Origin: Atopsyche davidsoni
Lineage: Eukaryota; Arthropoda; Insecta; Trichoptera; Hydrobiosidae
Direction of reading: 5' to 3'
NCBI GenBank assembly: GCA_022113835.1
Contig: JAILWY010000009.1
Location: 3,013,501 to 3,077,500 of the forward strand
Length of the DNA stretch: 64,000 nt
The notes below the pieces were generated by a model that was not told where the DNA came from, ran no database searches, and was given only the letters and a program-made list of their open reading frames with translations. Of this stretch, positions 12,100-23,062 are shown piece by piece. The stretch's first letter is position 1. Every line of letters begins with the position of its first letter. The position numbers were made by a program, and so were the translations under genes.

Positions 12100-12520
12100 A
12101 AAAAGGACCGTTTTACCTGGCGAAATCGTGTCATTTAATTAATTTAATTGTCACTTTATTTTTCTATGCCGAAAGTTGATATTTTTATAGAGTATTAAAA
12201 AAACTATAAATTAAATTTACGTATTTTTTATTATTTAATTAACGTCCATTTTCGGAGTAAAATAAAATCTTCAAAATGTTGAAAAATTTGATAAAATGAC
12301 GACTATTCCAAACCAAAATTTGTTAAAGATTTTTCGCACAGGTTTCATATTTAATCTTTTAATTCCAATTGAAAAAAAGACTTTTAAATGTTTGGGACTC
12401 TTAGAACAGGGACATGACATGACACTTCAATCGGAAAAACACATATTTATCATATTAAAAGTAAATTTACAAGAAATGAAAAAATATTCTGTTCGGAAGA
12501 AGGGATGTATCTAACTTTTT
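12100..12520 (+). repeat. Family D interspersed repeat, copy 1
   Basis: The block aligns in the same orientation with 39015-39320. Shared words include CGAAATCGTGTCATTT, TTTAATTGTCACTTTAT, GATGTTGAAAAATT (here AAATGTTGAAAAATT) and GGAAAAACACATATTT. Copies differ by small deletions and many substitutions, so the family is old. No coding region or terminal repeat is seen, and the class is unknown. Confidence 0.6.
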
Positions 12521-15500
12521 TTTGATAGGTGCAGTCGACTTTTCGCAAAACGGACCTGAAAATGATCGAAAAAACTTGAGTATGGGACTTAGGCCCTTAA
12601 GGAGCTTAGTACATATTTTTGTAACGAACTCTCTTATCTTTCGAGGTCTCCATCAGACATAGTAAACAGAAAAGCATTTATATGCTAGCAATATTGCAGA
12701 AACACAACACGAACATAAAACATCAGCAACATATCTCCGATGTGATCTGTATATATATATTTTTAATATTATGCTTAATGAGCAGTAGCAAAAGGGTGAT
12801 TTTTAAGAAATAAAAAAAGTTGTTGAAAAATTCAATCTGATGCTTATTTTTAGTATGTCAGCGAGGATCATTCATCAAATCAGCGAGGAAAATTCAATAT
12901 TAACGTTTTCAAATGAAATTCAATTTCCCGTTTTAAAACGAAATAACTCGAGCTACCGGGGAAAGCGCGGACGCATCCCTACAGTAGAAAATACTCACAA
13001 ACAAAAAAATCGTTACCTCCTAGCCAATTTACTATTCGTACTTGTTGTTTCAATAACGAATATTACAATCTATATGTTGTGGAATTACAAAGATACTGAA
13101 ATAAGATGCAAGTTTTATTGTTAATAGACTTAATTTTTTAGGTATTACTACGTTTAGCTACAGCATTAGCATTTCAAAGAAACGAAAGTTTTTTTTTTTT
13201 TCTGAAAATGGCTATAGTAACTAACTCGGCTTAACATCCATGAAATAAGTAAGCTGATTCTCTTAATGCTTAATTTTCAATTTCAAATATAAAATATGTT
13301 TAATTTTAAATCACAGTTGATGAAGAAAAATGATTGACCTACAGAAAAGAGAGTATACTTTTAGACTCGGATTAATAAAGGTATTATATATGATTAGTAG
13401 TAAGTACGTGTTGAATGTTGTAACTGGAAATTTACATTTTAAATAAAATGATTGCTTTTATTTTACAAAAAGGTTACCGATTTAAAAAAATAGCCCATTA
13501 CAGAACTACTACACAAAAATAATAATAAGCAGTTGAGTTGTTTGAGTACGTTACAAATAGCAGGTATCGCTTAAATAAACACTCATATCAAAGCCTTTTA
13601 TCACCCCTAAACAAGAGAGTGGGCGCCGTGTAAAATTTTGATGAGCCACTGGTATTACGGGGGTGGAATGGCAGGGGTGAAATTCGGTTAATCAGCGTTT
13701 ACGAGCAAGGTGAAATACAGGAGTACAGAAAAAGCTGCGCCGACAGAGTCTTGTATAGATTTTGGTATTGTTGCGTTGCTTCGCTGAGCTTCTGCCTTTC
13801 TAGGAAATAAGCGTCAAGAATAACGTCACATTACTGGGGATGAAATAAATAGAGAAAACCCAAAAAATATGGAATTATTGAACCACGAAAAATGAGATTG
13901 AATAATCAGCTTATATAATATAAAGCTAAGAATATTTAGATTTACAACTTTATAGTACATATGACGTAAGAATTGATATGAGAATTTTCATGAGAATTAC
14001 TCATGAAACAACGAAGCTCCTGAAAGTTTGGGAAATATCTACTATAAATAAACTCCTTGGAATCACCTACAAAGGTAAAATTCTTTCTTTGTAACAACTA
14101 GGACTTAATATCAAAGGTTTTAGTTGGTTAAAAACACATTTTTACTGTGACTATTTTGAAAACAAAAATATTCTATGGTATTTTTTTTTCGGAGACTAGT
14201 GATAAGGTGAATTGAAATAATGTATGGTTTATGTGGCTATCAGCCAATTTATGTTTTATAATTTTACAATTTTGAAGCCTTATAAGCTAAAAATTATTAA
14301 CAAATTTATGAAGAAAACTGCTCAACTCAACTTTGACCTGACAGAGAATCTTTGATTCAGACAGGAAAATCACAAACTGATTTAGTTAAACTCACGATTA
14401 CATACCTGGGTGAAAATACAAAAAAAAACTATATTTTATCATGGTAAAGTGGGTAAAATGTTTAACAACTTTAGTCAAAGTTATGTTTTACATTTTAAAA
14501 TGGTTATCTCTACGATTTAATTTAATTTTGAAACTACTCTGAATTATATTAGATTGCTCTAATCCTTATACAAGTACATTATAATTACGAGCACCAGACC
14601 CTTGTATTTTCCCAAGAGATGAAATTAAGGGTCGGTTGTAAGTACACAAATTTAACCGTAGCAGTTTCAAAGGCACCAGAATTTAAAATTAAAACCGACT
14701 AGATATGAGCTTTTCTCCTGAAAATATGCTTTTAACGGAAAAAAAAAGCACCGCCGAGTTCGCTAAGTACTTTTCTTTCTGTTTTATTATTGAATTACTT
14801 GATCAATACAAACAAAAAGCATTTACAAACTTGGCTACCAATTATGTTTGTTTCATTCTCGCGAAGCCTGAATTTAAGAGGAAAGTTATAAGCTAAATTA
14901 GTTTCCTCTCGAAATGTGTTTTATTTCAGGAAAAAAGTCCATCGAAAAATTATCTCCGGTTTTTTTTGTCTCAAACGATATAAATTCATGCTAAAATCTC
15001 TGAATGTAATTTGAAAAATGTTTACTGACATCTTTCCAATAATTTTCGGCGTGGGGTATGAAAGAGAAGTGTTTTATTTTCAGTAATTAATTTTCGAGAA
15101 GAAGGGTTAACATTTACATTGACATTTATGTGGGCACAAAAACAGGTGATAGATTTTCCCAGGGGGATCAAAAAAACTGTAAGGGTGATACTTTTTCAAA
15201 TGTTCTAAACGAAAACGTTAATTTATTTCTTCGTTGTATTATCAAAAAAAATTTACACGAACCGAATTGGTTATATTGAAAATGGTGCGCATATTTATTC
15301 AACATTTAAAAAGATTATAAATAATTTAATAAAATGTCACAAAAATTGCTAGTAAAAACTCAACAAACATTACTATTTGGTTTACATTAAAAAAATTCAT
15401 TTCAGAATCTTAAATTTATTTAAAATTCACACCTAGTATTATTATTATTATGGGCATATCAAAAAATATTTCACACAATAATCTAGACATTCTCAATGAA

Positions 15501-16139
15501 GATAATTAAAACAGACAAACCAAAAACTCGATAGAGATAAGAGGAAACTCAAAAAGTTCAATTCCAAATTGGATATCGGAGGATGTATTGTAAGAAACGA
15601 CTTTAGGGCAGGTGCTTCTTCAAAAAGGGTGAGTGAACTGAAACTCAATTGTATTTTCCGAGTCTGTCATTCACTGCCTCGCTTACCGAATAATCATGAC
15701 TGAAGTTTGTACTCTTTAAGATAATAAAGTTAGATTTTCGTGAACATAAAAATCTTACGTGATGTAATGGGTTTTTTGACTGAAAAACCCATTTCAAAAG
15801 CTTTACGTCTTAATAATATTTGTTGGTAAATTTAAATATTTGTAAATGAATTATAATTACAGTACATCTGCTTATCTTGTATATTTATTTACGCTCTGTG
15901 ATAAAGATACTACATATTTGTATATTTTCATTTACGTCATTAGATTCCACTGAGGTATACACTACTTCAAATCAGTAAGGATAGCTTAAGTCCTGTTTTG
16001 ACCGCTCTCTCGATTCTCTCAAACCCTAAAAAAAACAAGAATATTCTCGATTATTTTTTTACACTCGATCTGCAACTTTTTTAGTTGCCTACCCACATAA
16101 GGAATCATATCAAAAGAACTAATCTTAAATAATATTTTA
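12521..16139. other. Long AT-rich intergenic DNA
   Basis: No gene is supported. A 94-codon plus-strand frame at 12840-13124 has a hydrophobic stretch but no recognisable family. A GC-richer patch at 13605-13780 is unexplained. A perfect 11-bp stem, AATGGGTTTTT paired with AAAAACCCATT, lies at about 15766-15793. The rest is homopolymer-rich AT sequence. Confidence 0.45.
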
Positions 16140-16215
16140 CATCGCCAGCGATACAACTTGCAACCGATTTGCAATTAGCCAATATCCTCCCATCATTTTG
16201 GATGTTCTATTGTGA
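16140..16215 (+). repeat. Diverged arm of the foldback MITE found at 55.8 kb
   Basis: GCAACCGATTTGCAATTAGC and the following CAATATCCTCCCATCATTTT-GGATGTT parallel the arm of the 55.8-56.1 kb element (GCAACCGACTTGCAGCTAGC, then CAATAGCGTCCCTT, then TTGGGTGTT). Only one arm is recognisable and it is substantially mutated. Confidence 0.4.
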
Positions 16216-16929
16216 TATCAGTTCAACGTTACTTTAACTTCATACTTGTACCTAAAAAATGGTAGTTTCAGTGCTGTGGCCAAAATATTAGCCTTAAATC
16301 AAAGATGCTATCGCTACACGACCGAAGTATCCATATTATCATGAGATTCTAAAGTTGTTTTGTAAATCCATACAGAGAGAGATGACACTTGGCATTTCTT
16401 TGAGTTCCGTCCCCTCCCGACGCCGGCTGCAATGTTTGGCAGATATTTCTCATTTCCCGTTAAGTATTCAACTTCGCTTCCTTTGAAGTTGGATAGAATT
16501 TCTGCCTTTTCCAGGAACGAATATTCTCGAAATTTCACGATAGAAGTTTGGTCTTTTTTACTCAAATTCTTACATTCTTAACCTTCTGTCGGGTGATATT
16601 TATTTCCATGTATACACGGCGTTTCGAATTCGTGATATCCTTATTTATAATTTAGTTTTGACTATACACGTTTCGACTATTAAAAAAATGTTATAATAGA
16701 AATATTTCATATGTGATTACAAATAACAAGATCTCCAATTTGTACGTTCTTTGTTCACATATTTGAGTAAAAATAAAAAATATATACGGTGTGTGCATTA
16801 TTTTTTTCTGATTTTTTAAGAGATGACGTTACTAGTATTGAATCGTATCAGGCTATACTTTAACATTTCATTGTGAAGCGTCATTGTTGCGCTTTTGTTT
16901 TCAGTATATGGTGTATACAACATTTTTTT

Positions 16930-17931
16930 TGAGCTCTCAAAGCTTTACTTTTCTGTTTCAATTAGAAGAAAAAACCAGCTAAAAGTCACCGATTGCTGTG
17001 TGAAGTTTATGGTGAACACGCTCCATCGCAAAAAACGTGTGAGAACTGGTTTCGACGCTTTATTAATGGTGATTTCGATGTGGATGACAAAGAACATCCA
17101 GGCCAACCAAAAAAATTCGAAGATGAAGAATTAGAGGCATTGCTCGATAAAGACTCGTGTCAAACGCAAGCAGAACTCGCAGAATCATTGGGAGTTGAAC
17201 GAGCAACAATTTCAAGACACTTAAAAGCATTGGGAATGATTTAAAAACCAAGGAAATTGGGTGCCACATGAATTGATGCCGAGAGACGTCGAAAGGCGAT
17301 TTTGCATTTCGGAAATGCTGCTTGAAGGCCACAAAAAAAGTCATTCTTGCATCGAATCATCATTGGTGATGAAAAATGGATTCGATACGACAACCTGAAG
17401 CGTAAAAAATCATGAGGTAAGCCCGACATGCATCAACATCAGGCCAAATATTCATGGCGCCAAGGTAATGCTGTGTAGTTGGTGGGATCAAAAGGGTGTC
17501 ATCCACTATGAGCTGCTGAAACCAGGCCAAACTATCACGGGCGAGTTCTACAGACAAAAATTGATACGTTTGAAGCGAGCATTGGCAGAAAAACGGTCAG
17601 AATATGCGACCGGGCACGAGTCTGTATTTTCCATCATGACAATGCTCGTCCACGTGTGGCTAAATCGGTTAAAACCTATTTGGAAAACAGTGGATGGGAA
17701 GTTGTGCCTCACCCGCCTTATATCCCAGACCTTGCCCCTTCCGACTACCACTTGTTTCAATCGATACAGAATGCCCTTTCTGGAATACGCTTCACTTCTG
17801 AACAGGGTATCAAAAATTGGCTTGATTCTTTCTTGGCTTCAAAAGACGAACAGTTCATTTGGGATGGAATCCATCATTTGCCCGAAATATGGGAAAAAGT
17901 AGTGGCTAGCGATGGAGAATACTTTGAATAG
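16930..17931 (+). pseudogene. mariner transposase relic (D,D34D), broken
   Basis: The translation resembles insect mariner transposases almost end to end, but only by moving between frames. The N-terminal helix-turn-helix region is open at 16993-17244 (CEVYGEHAPSQKTCENWF; PGQPKKFEDEELEALL). In-frame stops follow near 17242 and 17269, with further stops and frameshifts downstream. All three catalytic aspartates remain: GDEKW (Asp at 17368-17370), HDNARP (17638-17640) and APSDYH (17743-17745), the last two separated by 34 residues as in mariner. The C-terminus ends KVVASDGEYFE before TAG at 17929-17931. No start codon joins the first block cleanly and clear terminal inverted repeats were not found, so this is a dead copy. 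Confidence 0.9.
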
Positions 17932-18049
17932 AATATATTGTACCAATTTTTTATACCACAAAAAGTTTTTTTCATTTAAAAAATATAATAATTAAAAGTA
18001 TATTTATATAATTTTGAAGAAATGCTCCGCACGTTTATATTCACTAATT

Positions 18050-18275
18050 ATGCAAATACTGCTGCTCTCAGCTGGTCGGAGCACGCTCGAGATAAGCTAT
18101 TGTGATCCGCCGTGGGCTTCAGGCATGAGGGGGCAGATGCTGGTCCGGAGACAAGGTCACGGGGACGATCGATGCGTCCCCCCCCCCCGGAACGAAGCCT
18201 CCTCGGCCCCTCGGGACCGCCGAGCCTGCCGAGCGGCATCCCCAATACAAGCCCAAGTGCAGAAACGAACAGCCC
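18050..18275. other. GC-rich island with poly-C run
   Basis: CpG-rich sequence just downstream of the mariner relic contains a run of about ten C bases near 18179. Open frames exist on both strands (97 codons plus, 65 minus) without recognisable motifs. It could be an orphan promoter, first exon or repeat; nothing in the sequence decides. Confidence 0.35.
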
Positions 18276-18569
18276 CGCATTTACATAAAGGTCAGATTTT
18301 GACGTGAACGATTCAAATCGCAGTCAATCGCGGGACCTGTCAACTTCGACGTCTAACCGAAATTCAAAACCGGATTCATTTTTCATTTTTATTTTCTAAC
18401 ATACTCGTTTGATTACGTTTAAAGTACATTGATCTATAAGTACAGTGTACAACATAGGCTCTCAAAGTGGTTAATATCGACCCCAGTTGAAAACGACACA
18501 GAACGAAAAATTAAATTGGGGGTGCATGAACTGTAAATGGGTGTCACCAAAATTTAGGCATTACATAAA

Positions 18570-18895
18570 TATTACTAATATTATTAGGCACATTATTTAT
18601 GATTTAAATAGAAGATGAATTTTTTAACAACCAATGTGCCCAGGCCAATCAATATTTCTCGATAAACGGAAGTGATTCGTTAGTACAAGGGTTAGTACAC
18701 CAGCCATGTAAGCCAGGGGATGTGGCTTCAAATCCCACACAAATCACGATGATATTTTTCTGACAGTTTCTTTAAATCATTTTCTATGTATGAACTAATG
18801 TGCCTAATCATATTAGTAATAATATAATAAACCCGTAATGGGTAATAAATACGCATCTGATTGACGTCCAATCCTAAAAATAGACATACATTACA
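18570..18895 (+). mobile_element. Family A element, copy A3 with both arms
   Basis: The left arm (ATTACTAATATTATTAGGCA, then AAATAGAAGATGAAT) and right arm (CATTTTCTATGTATGAACTA, then GTGCCTAATCATATTAGTAA) are inverted relative to each other. Between them lies the tRNA-like core with an A-box region (TTAGTACAAGGGTTAGTACA) and a B box with one insertion (GGCTTCAAATCCC). Beyond the right arm the sequence continues into GATTGACGTCCAATCC as in copy A1. The B-box change suggests it is transcriptionally dead. Confidence 0.7.
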
Positions 18896-19399
18896 TAAAT
18901 TCCATAATGCACCTAGCACAGATTGTACCTATGTACTAACATAATAATGCTATTTATCCTGTATTAAAGACTATCGCAAGAAGGTTTTTGATAGCTTTTC
19001 CATATTCATACCTCGTGGAAAGGGGTTTCAGTGCAGTTGCCAATCTTCTTACAAAAAAAATAGATTGGAAATCACTGGGCGAGGAGATTTAACGTAAAAT
19101 TTGACATATTTGAAGCCAAATATTAAAAATTTGCTATCAGACCCATCCCTTCCATTAAAAGTATTATTTTTTTTAGCGAATGTTACTTACTATATTTGCA
19201 TTTTGTGTGTTTTTAATTAATAAAGGTATAATTATCTTTACATGTATTTTAACTTTTTAATTTTTAAATCTACTGTACGGTAAACCCTGTGAAAGTAAGT
19301 TGTTATATATCAGATGTCAAAAATAGGTTTGAAGTTGATGAATTTGAAAAACAGGAAAACTCGACAAGGGTTCTACGGAACAAAAAAGTTTGGGAACCT

Positions 19400-19530
19400 C
19401 TGGTGTAGAAGGGACCCACTACACTATTTTCCCTATGAAAACCATGAACACTGGCTAGGCATAAATATATGTTCAGTGAGATGGCCTTCAACCTCCTCTT
19501 AGGTAAGGCACCCGAAGAAAAAGAAGTTAT
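19400..19530 (+). repeat. Family B repeat copy, 3' part with (GAA)-like tail
   Basis: The copy shows GGTGTAGAAGGGACCCACTA, CCATGAACACTGGC, CAGTGAGATGG, CAACCTCCTCTTAGG and ends GGCACCCGAAGAAAAAGAAG. The purine tail fits reverse transcription of a transcript and sets the sense orientation of the family. Confidence 0.65.
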
Positions 19531-20919
19531 ATCCGTTAAAAAGGTATGTATAACTTACTTTTACCTAGTTTACAACTTTTTTATATTTATATACCTGTTG
19601 TCAAGTGTTATATAACCGAGTTGTACATACACCTAGATAGTATCGAATTTTGTCATCCAAACAGGTTTTTCATTCTAATGGATATTCATTTTTACTGTCA
19701 TCTTTTAATTTTTTTAAAAATTAATATTTTCGTTATATAATATAAAAAACTGTCTATAGTTAAACCAGTTCGATATTCTCGCTTTCAGAGGAGCAGCGAC
19801 TCATTTTGGGTTTTCGCTACATCACCTAATTTAAAACGACAGCTCGGATGAATTCTAAATTAACCGAGCGCTAAAGCTTGTCTTGTTATAAATTTTGAAA
19901 TTGAAACAATCAAAACGACGTTTGATTTATTATACTTCATTTAATCTTCAAATATACCCTTGGACAAGACTGTTATAATAAAAAATATATGTTTACGTTA
20001 ATTAAATTAATAAACAATGTAAATTTTATAATAGTTTTTTTTTTATCCAATAGTTCTTACTGAAAATAAGTAATGAGCTATTTTTCAGACATTTTTAAAA
20101 TATTTGATTATCGAGATAGGGCCGCTATCGAATTCGATAAACTGTACCTCACATGTGCAATTGTATTATATAATTTATATTCTGCATGCTTATACCCGCG
20201 TAGTGCTGTAAAATTGTATGTCAAAGGTAAATAAATAAATCACAAGCAACTAACAGATATTTCTGCTTTTATGGGATTTATTTTGCGTAATTGACAGGAC
20301 TTAGCGCAAAGAGCTAACGCTCTTAGCACATTTTCGCAATAAAACGGCGAGATTCTGCGATTACTGTCGGAAGAATTTCCCGCGAAGAGATTTATTCAGG
20401 GCTAATGAAAACAATACGGTTTGTGAAAATATCTCCGGTGAAAAAAAATATTATATAGTAAATGCGACGTGGAGCGCGGGGCTGTGCCATTGTGTCGGGG
20501 GCTTTTCCGAATTAAAAAGAATATTGTGAGAAGTTAATGTCGAAGGAAGGCCCCGTCGGGCGGGATTACAGTCCGATCGCGTTCACTTGCGAGGCTTCTC
20601 GGTCACGTTTCCGGTTAATTATTTTGGCGTATTTCGCACAAACGAATGGAGCACGAAAGCCTGTGAAATCATATTTTCATGAACTGCTTTACCAATGCTT
20701 CATACCCGAAGGACTGGCAGTAAAATAAAATGAATTTTATTGAATTTTTCTCAAATACGTAGGTTTTACTCAAACAGGTTTTATTGTGTTAAAGGTATGT
20801 TTTTAAAAAAAATTATCAACTCGTAGAATTTTACGCGTGAGTCGATTACAAAAATCTAAATTTTAGAGTACACATCCATGAAAAAATATTAATAATATTT
20901 TTTTCAAAAGAAGTACATC

Positions 20920-21012
20920 CTAGGTTGGCATCTTCAAGCACAGAGAGGACGAAGTGTAAATAGTTCATGAAACCTACTTACTCTGCTTGAAGATGCCGAG
21001 CTAGGATGTTGG
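20920..21012. repeat. Inverted repeat forming a 27-bp stem
   Basis: CATCCTAGGTTGGCATCTTC-AAGCA on the left is the near-exact reverse complement of TGCTTGAAGATGCCGAGCTA-GGATG on the right, with a loop of about 40 bases. Only two or three mismatches interrupt the stem. The right arm continues into GGCGAAACC. It may be a small foldback element or a retroelement terminal structure. Confidence 0.7.
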
Positions 21013-21055
21013 CGAAACCAGTCACATCGCTAAAGCAGATGGTATGATATATATA

Positions 21056-21403
21056 CAGTAATACGTTCCGGAAAAAATCGCGTTAAGTGAAATTCGCGTA
21101 TATCGGGGTTTACGATTAAACATACATACATAGTTAAAACTTAATACAAAAAAAAAATACGAATCATTTGAATCAATCACTTTAATTCTAAGAACACTTT
21201 ATGCAGTATTACATGTTATTTTTACTGAAAAATATATCTTTTGTCTTTTGGGTAGCGTTTCTTTTACGTTCTTGTAAAATACGTTCATAACACCCAACGC
21301 TGTTTTTAACTGTTAAGAGAAGTTAATGACTACATTATGTCCATACACATTCTTAAATAAGAAATTCGCGTTATAGTGAAACCGCGCATAACGGGGTATT
21401 ACT
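21056..21403. mobile_element. MITE, pogo/Tigger-like by its ends
   Basis: The left end is CAGTAATACG after a TA-rich flank and the right end is CGGGGTATTACTA followed by TATA, giving inverted termini of the CAGTAATACC type. Subterminal AAATTCGCGTAT (left) and GAAATTCGCGTTATAGTG with CGCGCATAACGGGG (right) resemble pogo-like element ends. The interior is AT-rich and non-coding. TA target duplication fits, but the flanks are TA-rich, so that support is weak. Confidence 0.5.
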
Positions 21404-21469
21404 ATATATTACAACACTGCTGTAAGTATAAATACAAAGCATAAAACAGAAGATTCTGGAATTTTCCGA

Positions 21470-21800
21470 TTGTATTTTAGAGGCTTACCTGAATTGTTCT
21501 TCATTTTCATTGCTCTTGTTGCTGGGTGGGTCTGGATCCATGTTACACGGCAACTACAGCCGCATACCACTCTATCACCGCGAGAACAACCGACACTTCA
21601 CCAGCGAAAAGTCAGCCACCGAGTCAAATGCTACCAGAGTACAGTCACCAGGTTCAAGTGGACACTAGTTAAGGGGAGAATTGTCACAAGTTCACCGGGT
21701 TTAGTAGTGCGGGTTGCTTCGCCACTGCACCCCTAGCCTACAGGGTCTCTTCCGGGGCCTCATGCCACATGCCATAGTGCAAGCCAAACCAGTGGACCTC
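21470..21800 (+). other. Unexplained mid-GC block with an 88-codon frame
   Basis: Base composition becomes balanced between AT-rich flanks. A plus-strand frame runs 21470-21736 from an ATG-like start with a short hydrophobic stretch (ELFFIFIALVAGWVW) and then a basic, Ser/Thr-rich tail. It matches no family I can name. It may be a retroelement fragment, since it lies among other repeats. Confidence 0.25.
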
Positions 21801-22974
21801 CATACACAAACTAAAACCAAAATCATTTCAAACTGACGCGAAGACACAGAGGAGAGGATCAAATGCAAATAAAAATTCTAGTAAAATGTTTCGAGGACCT
21901 GAGGACGATGATCCGCATGATCCAAGAGTATGAGTAGATGTGATACGAGTTTGTATTCGATTGATGAGTTGAAATGTGTTTAGCATGAAATATATTCAAG
22001 TATGTATGAGAACTTCCGAATGATTAATGCAATAAAAGTATATGTTGAACTAATACATTGATACATATTCTTACTAACTGGGTGTACATAAAATATAACA
22101 AGGATATTTAAATTTTACAATATAACTATACAAGATAATATCATTACTTAGTTCATGCAGATTTAAATTTTATAAATTACAAAATAACCAAAATGTTTAT
22201 ATTCGTATTACATTGTATGTACATTCAGTTTATAATTAGATTATTTCTTAATCTCGTCATATTGTACTTGAAAACGTGTTTAATACAAAAAAAAATGTAT
22301 GATTGTTGTTTTACGTAAAACACAATACAAAAAATATCAGCTTTTTTGAAAAATCAAACTGACCTCAGCTTAATTATCCCAACAAAGCTGTTTATTTAAA
22401 AATAGAAATTAAAGCCTAATTGCGGTGTAGTCTTATTTTATGAATAAATTATTTTTTTTAAAAAAACCTTATCTCCATAATGGTTTATTTTTAAAGGATT
22501 TAATTATACGAAAACAATTCTAATTCAAAATTTGACGTAAATGTGTTTAGATGTTTATGTCCTCAAATACTAATAGATTTTTTTTTTTAATTTAACGTAC
22601 ATAAAATATTTTATTGAATAATGGGCCGTTATTAAAAAAATATTTCGAACATAGGCAAAACAAAAATAAGCCATTTCAGTATTGATTTATCGAAGAAAAT
22701 ATATTATTCATTAAAAATATATCTTTTTTTTTTCAAAATACGCCTTATTTTGAGAACGCGAAAAATCCTAAAATTGATATATTTTTTTATTCTGCGAGCA
22801 GAAGACATCCAATAGTCTGAGAACGAGGGGTCTATATCCATACTTCTCGATAAGAGTAATAAGCAAGTAGGCAAGCAATATTGAGCAATGACGATGTGTC
22901 CGTCTTGCACCATCACTGGCATTTGCCTTTAACAAGCATTAGAGAGGGTATTTTTTTATTTGCTTTTTAGCCTT

Positions 22975-23062
22975 TTAAAGACTAACCGGATTCGAAGCCG
23001 AGACAACATCATCGGCAAGCAAGCGCGCAGTTCACTGCACAGCGAGGCTGTCATACCAAAAC
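22975..23062 (-). repeat. tRNA-derived SINE head remnant
   Basis: On the minus strand the sequence contains CTCGCTGTGCAGTGAACTGC in the A-box position and, about 30 bases on, GGCTTCGAATCC, a near-consensus B box. No tRNA acceptor pairing is visible. Flanks are AT-rich without a visible second copy in this window. Confidence 0.45.

Noticed and set aside
12296..13124. 72- and 94-codon plus-strand frames as small genes
   Set aside because: The first lies inside family-D repeat sequence. The second has AT-rich composition, no splice support and no recognised motif.
20985..21050. Hammerhead ribozyme overlapping the 20.9-kb hairpin
   Set aside because: TTGAAGA and GGCGAAAC are present and TCTGC/GCAGA could form stem I, but no stem III forms and the first core base is wrong.
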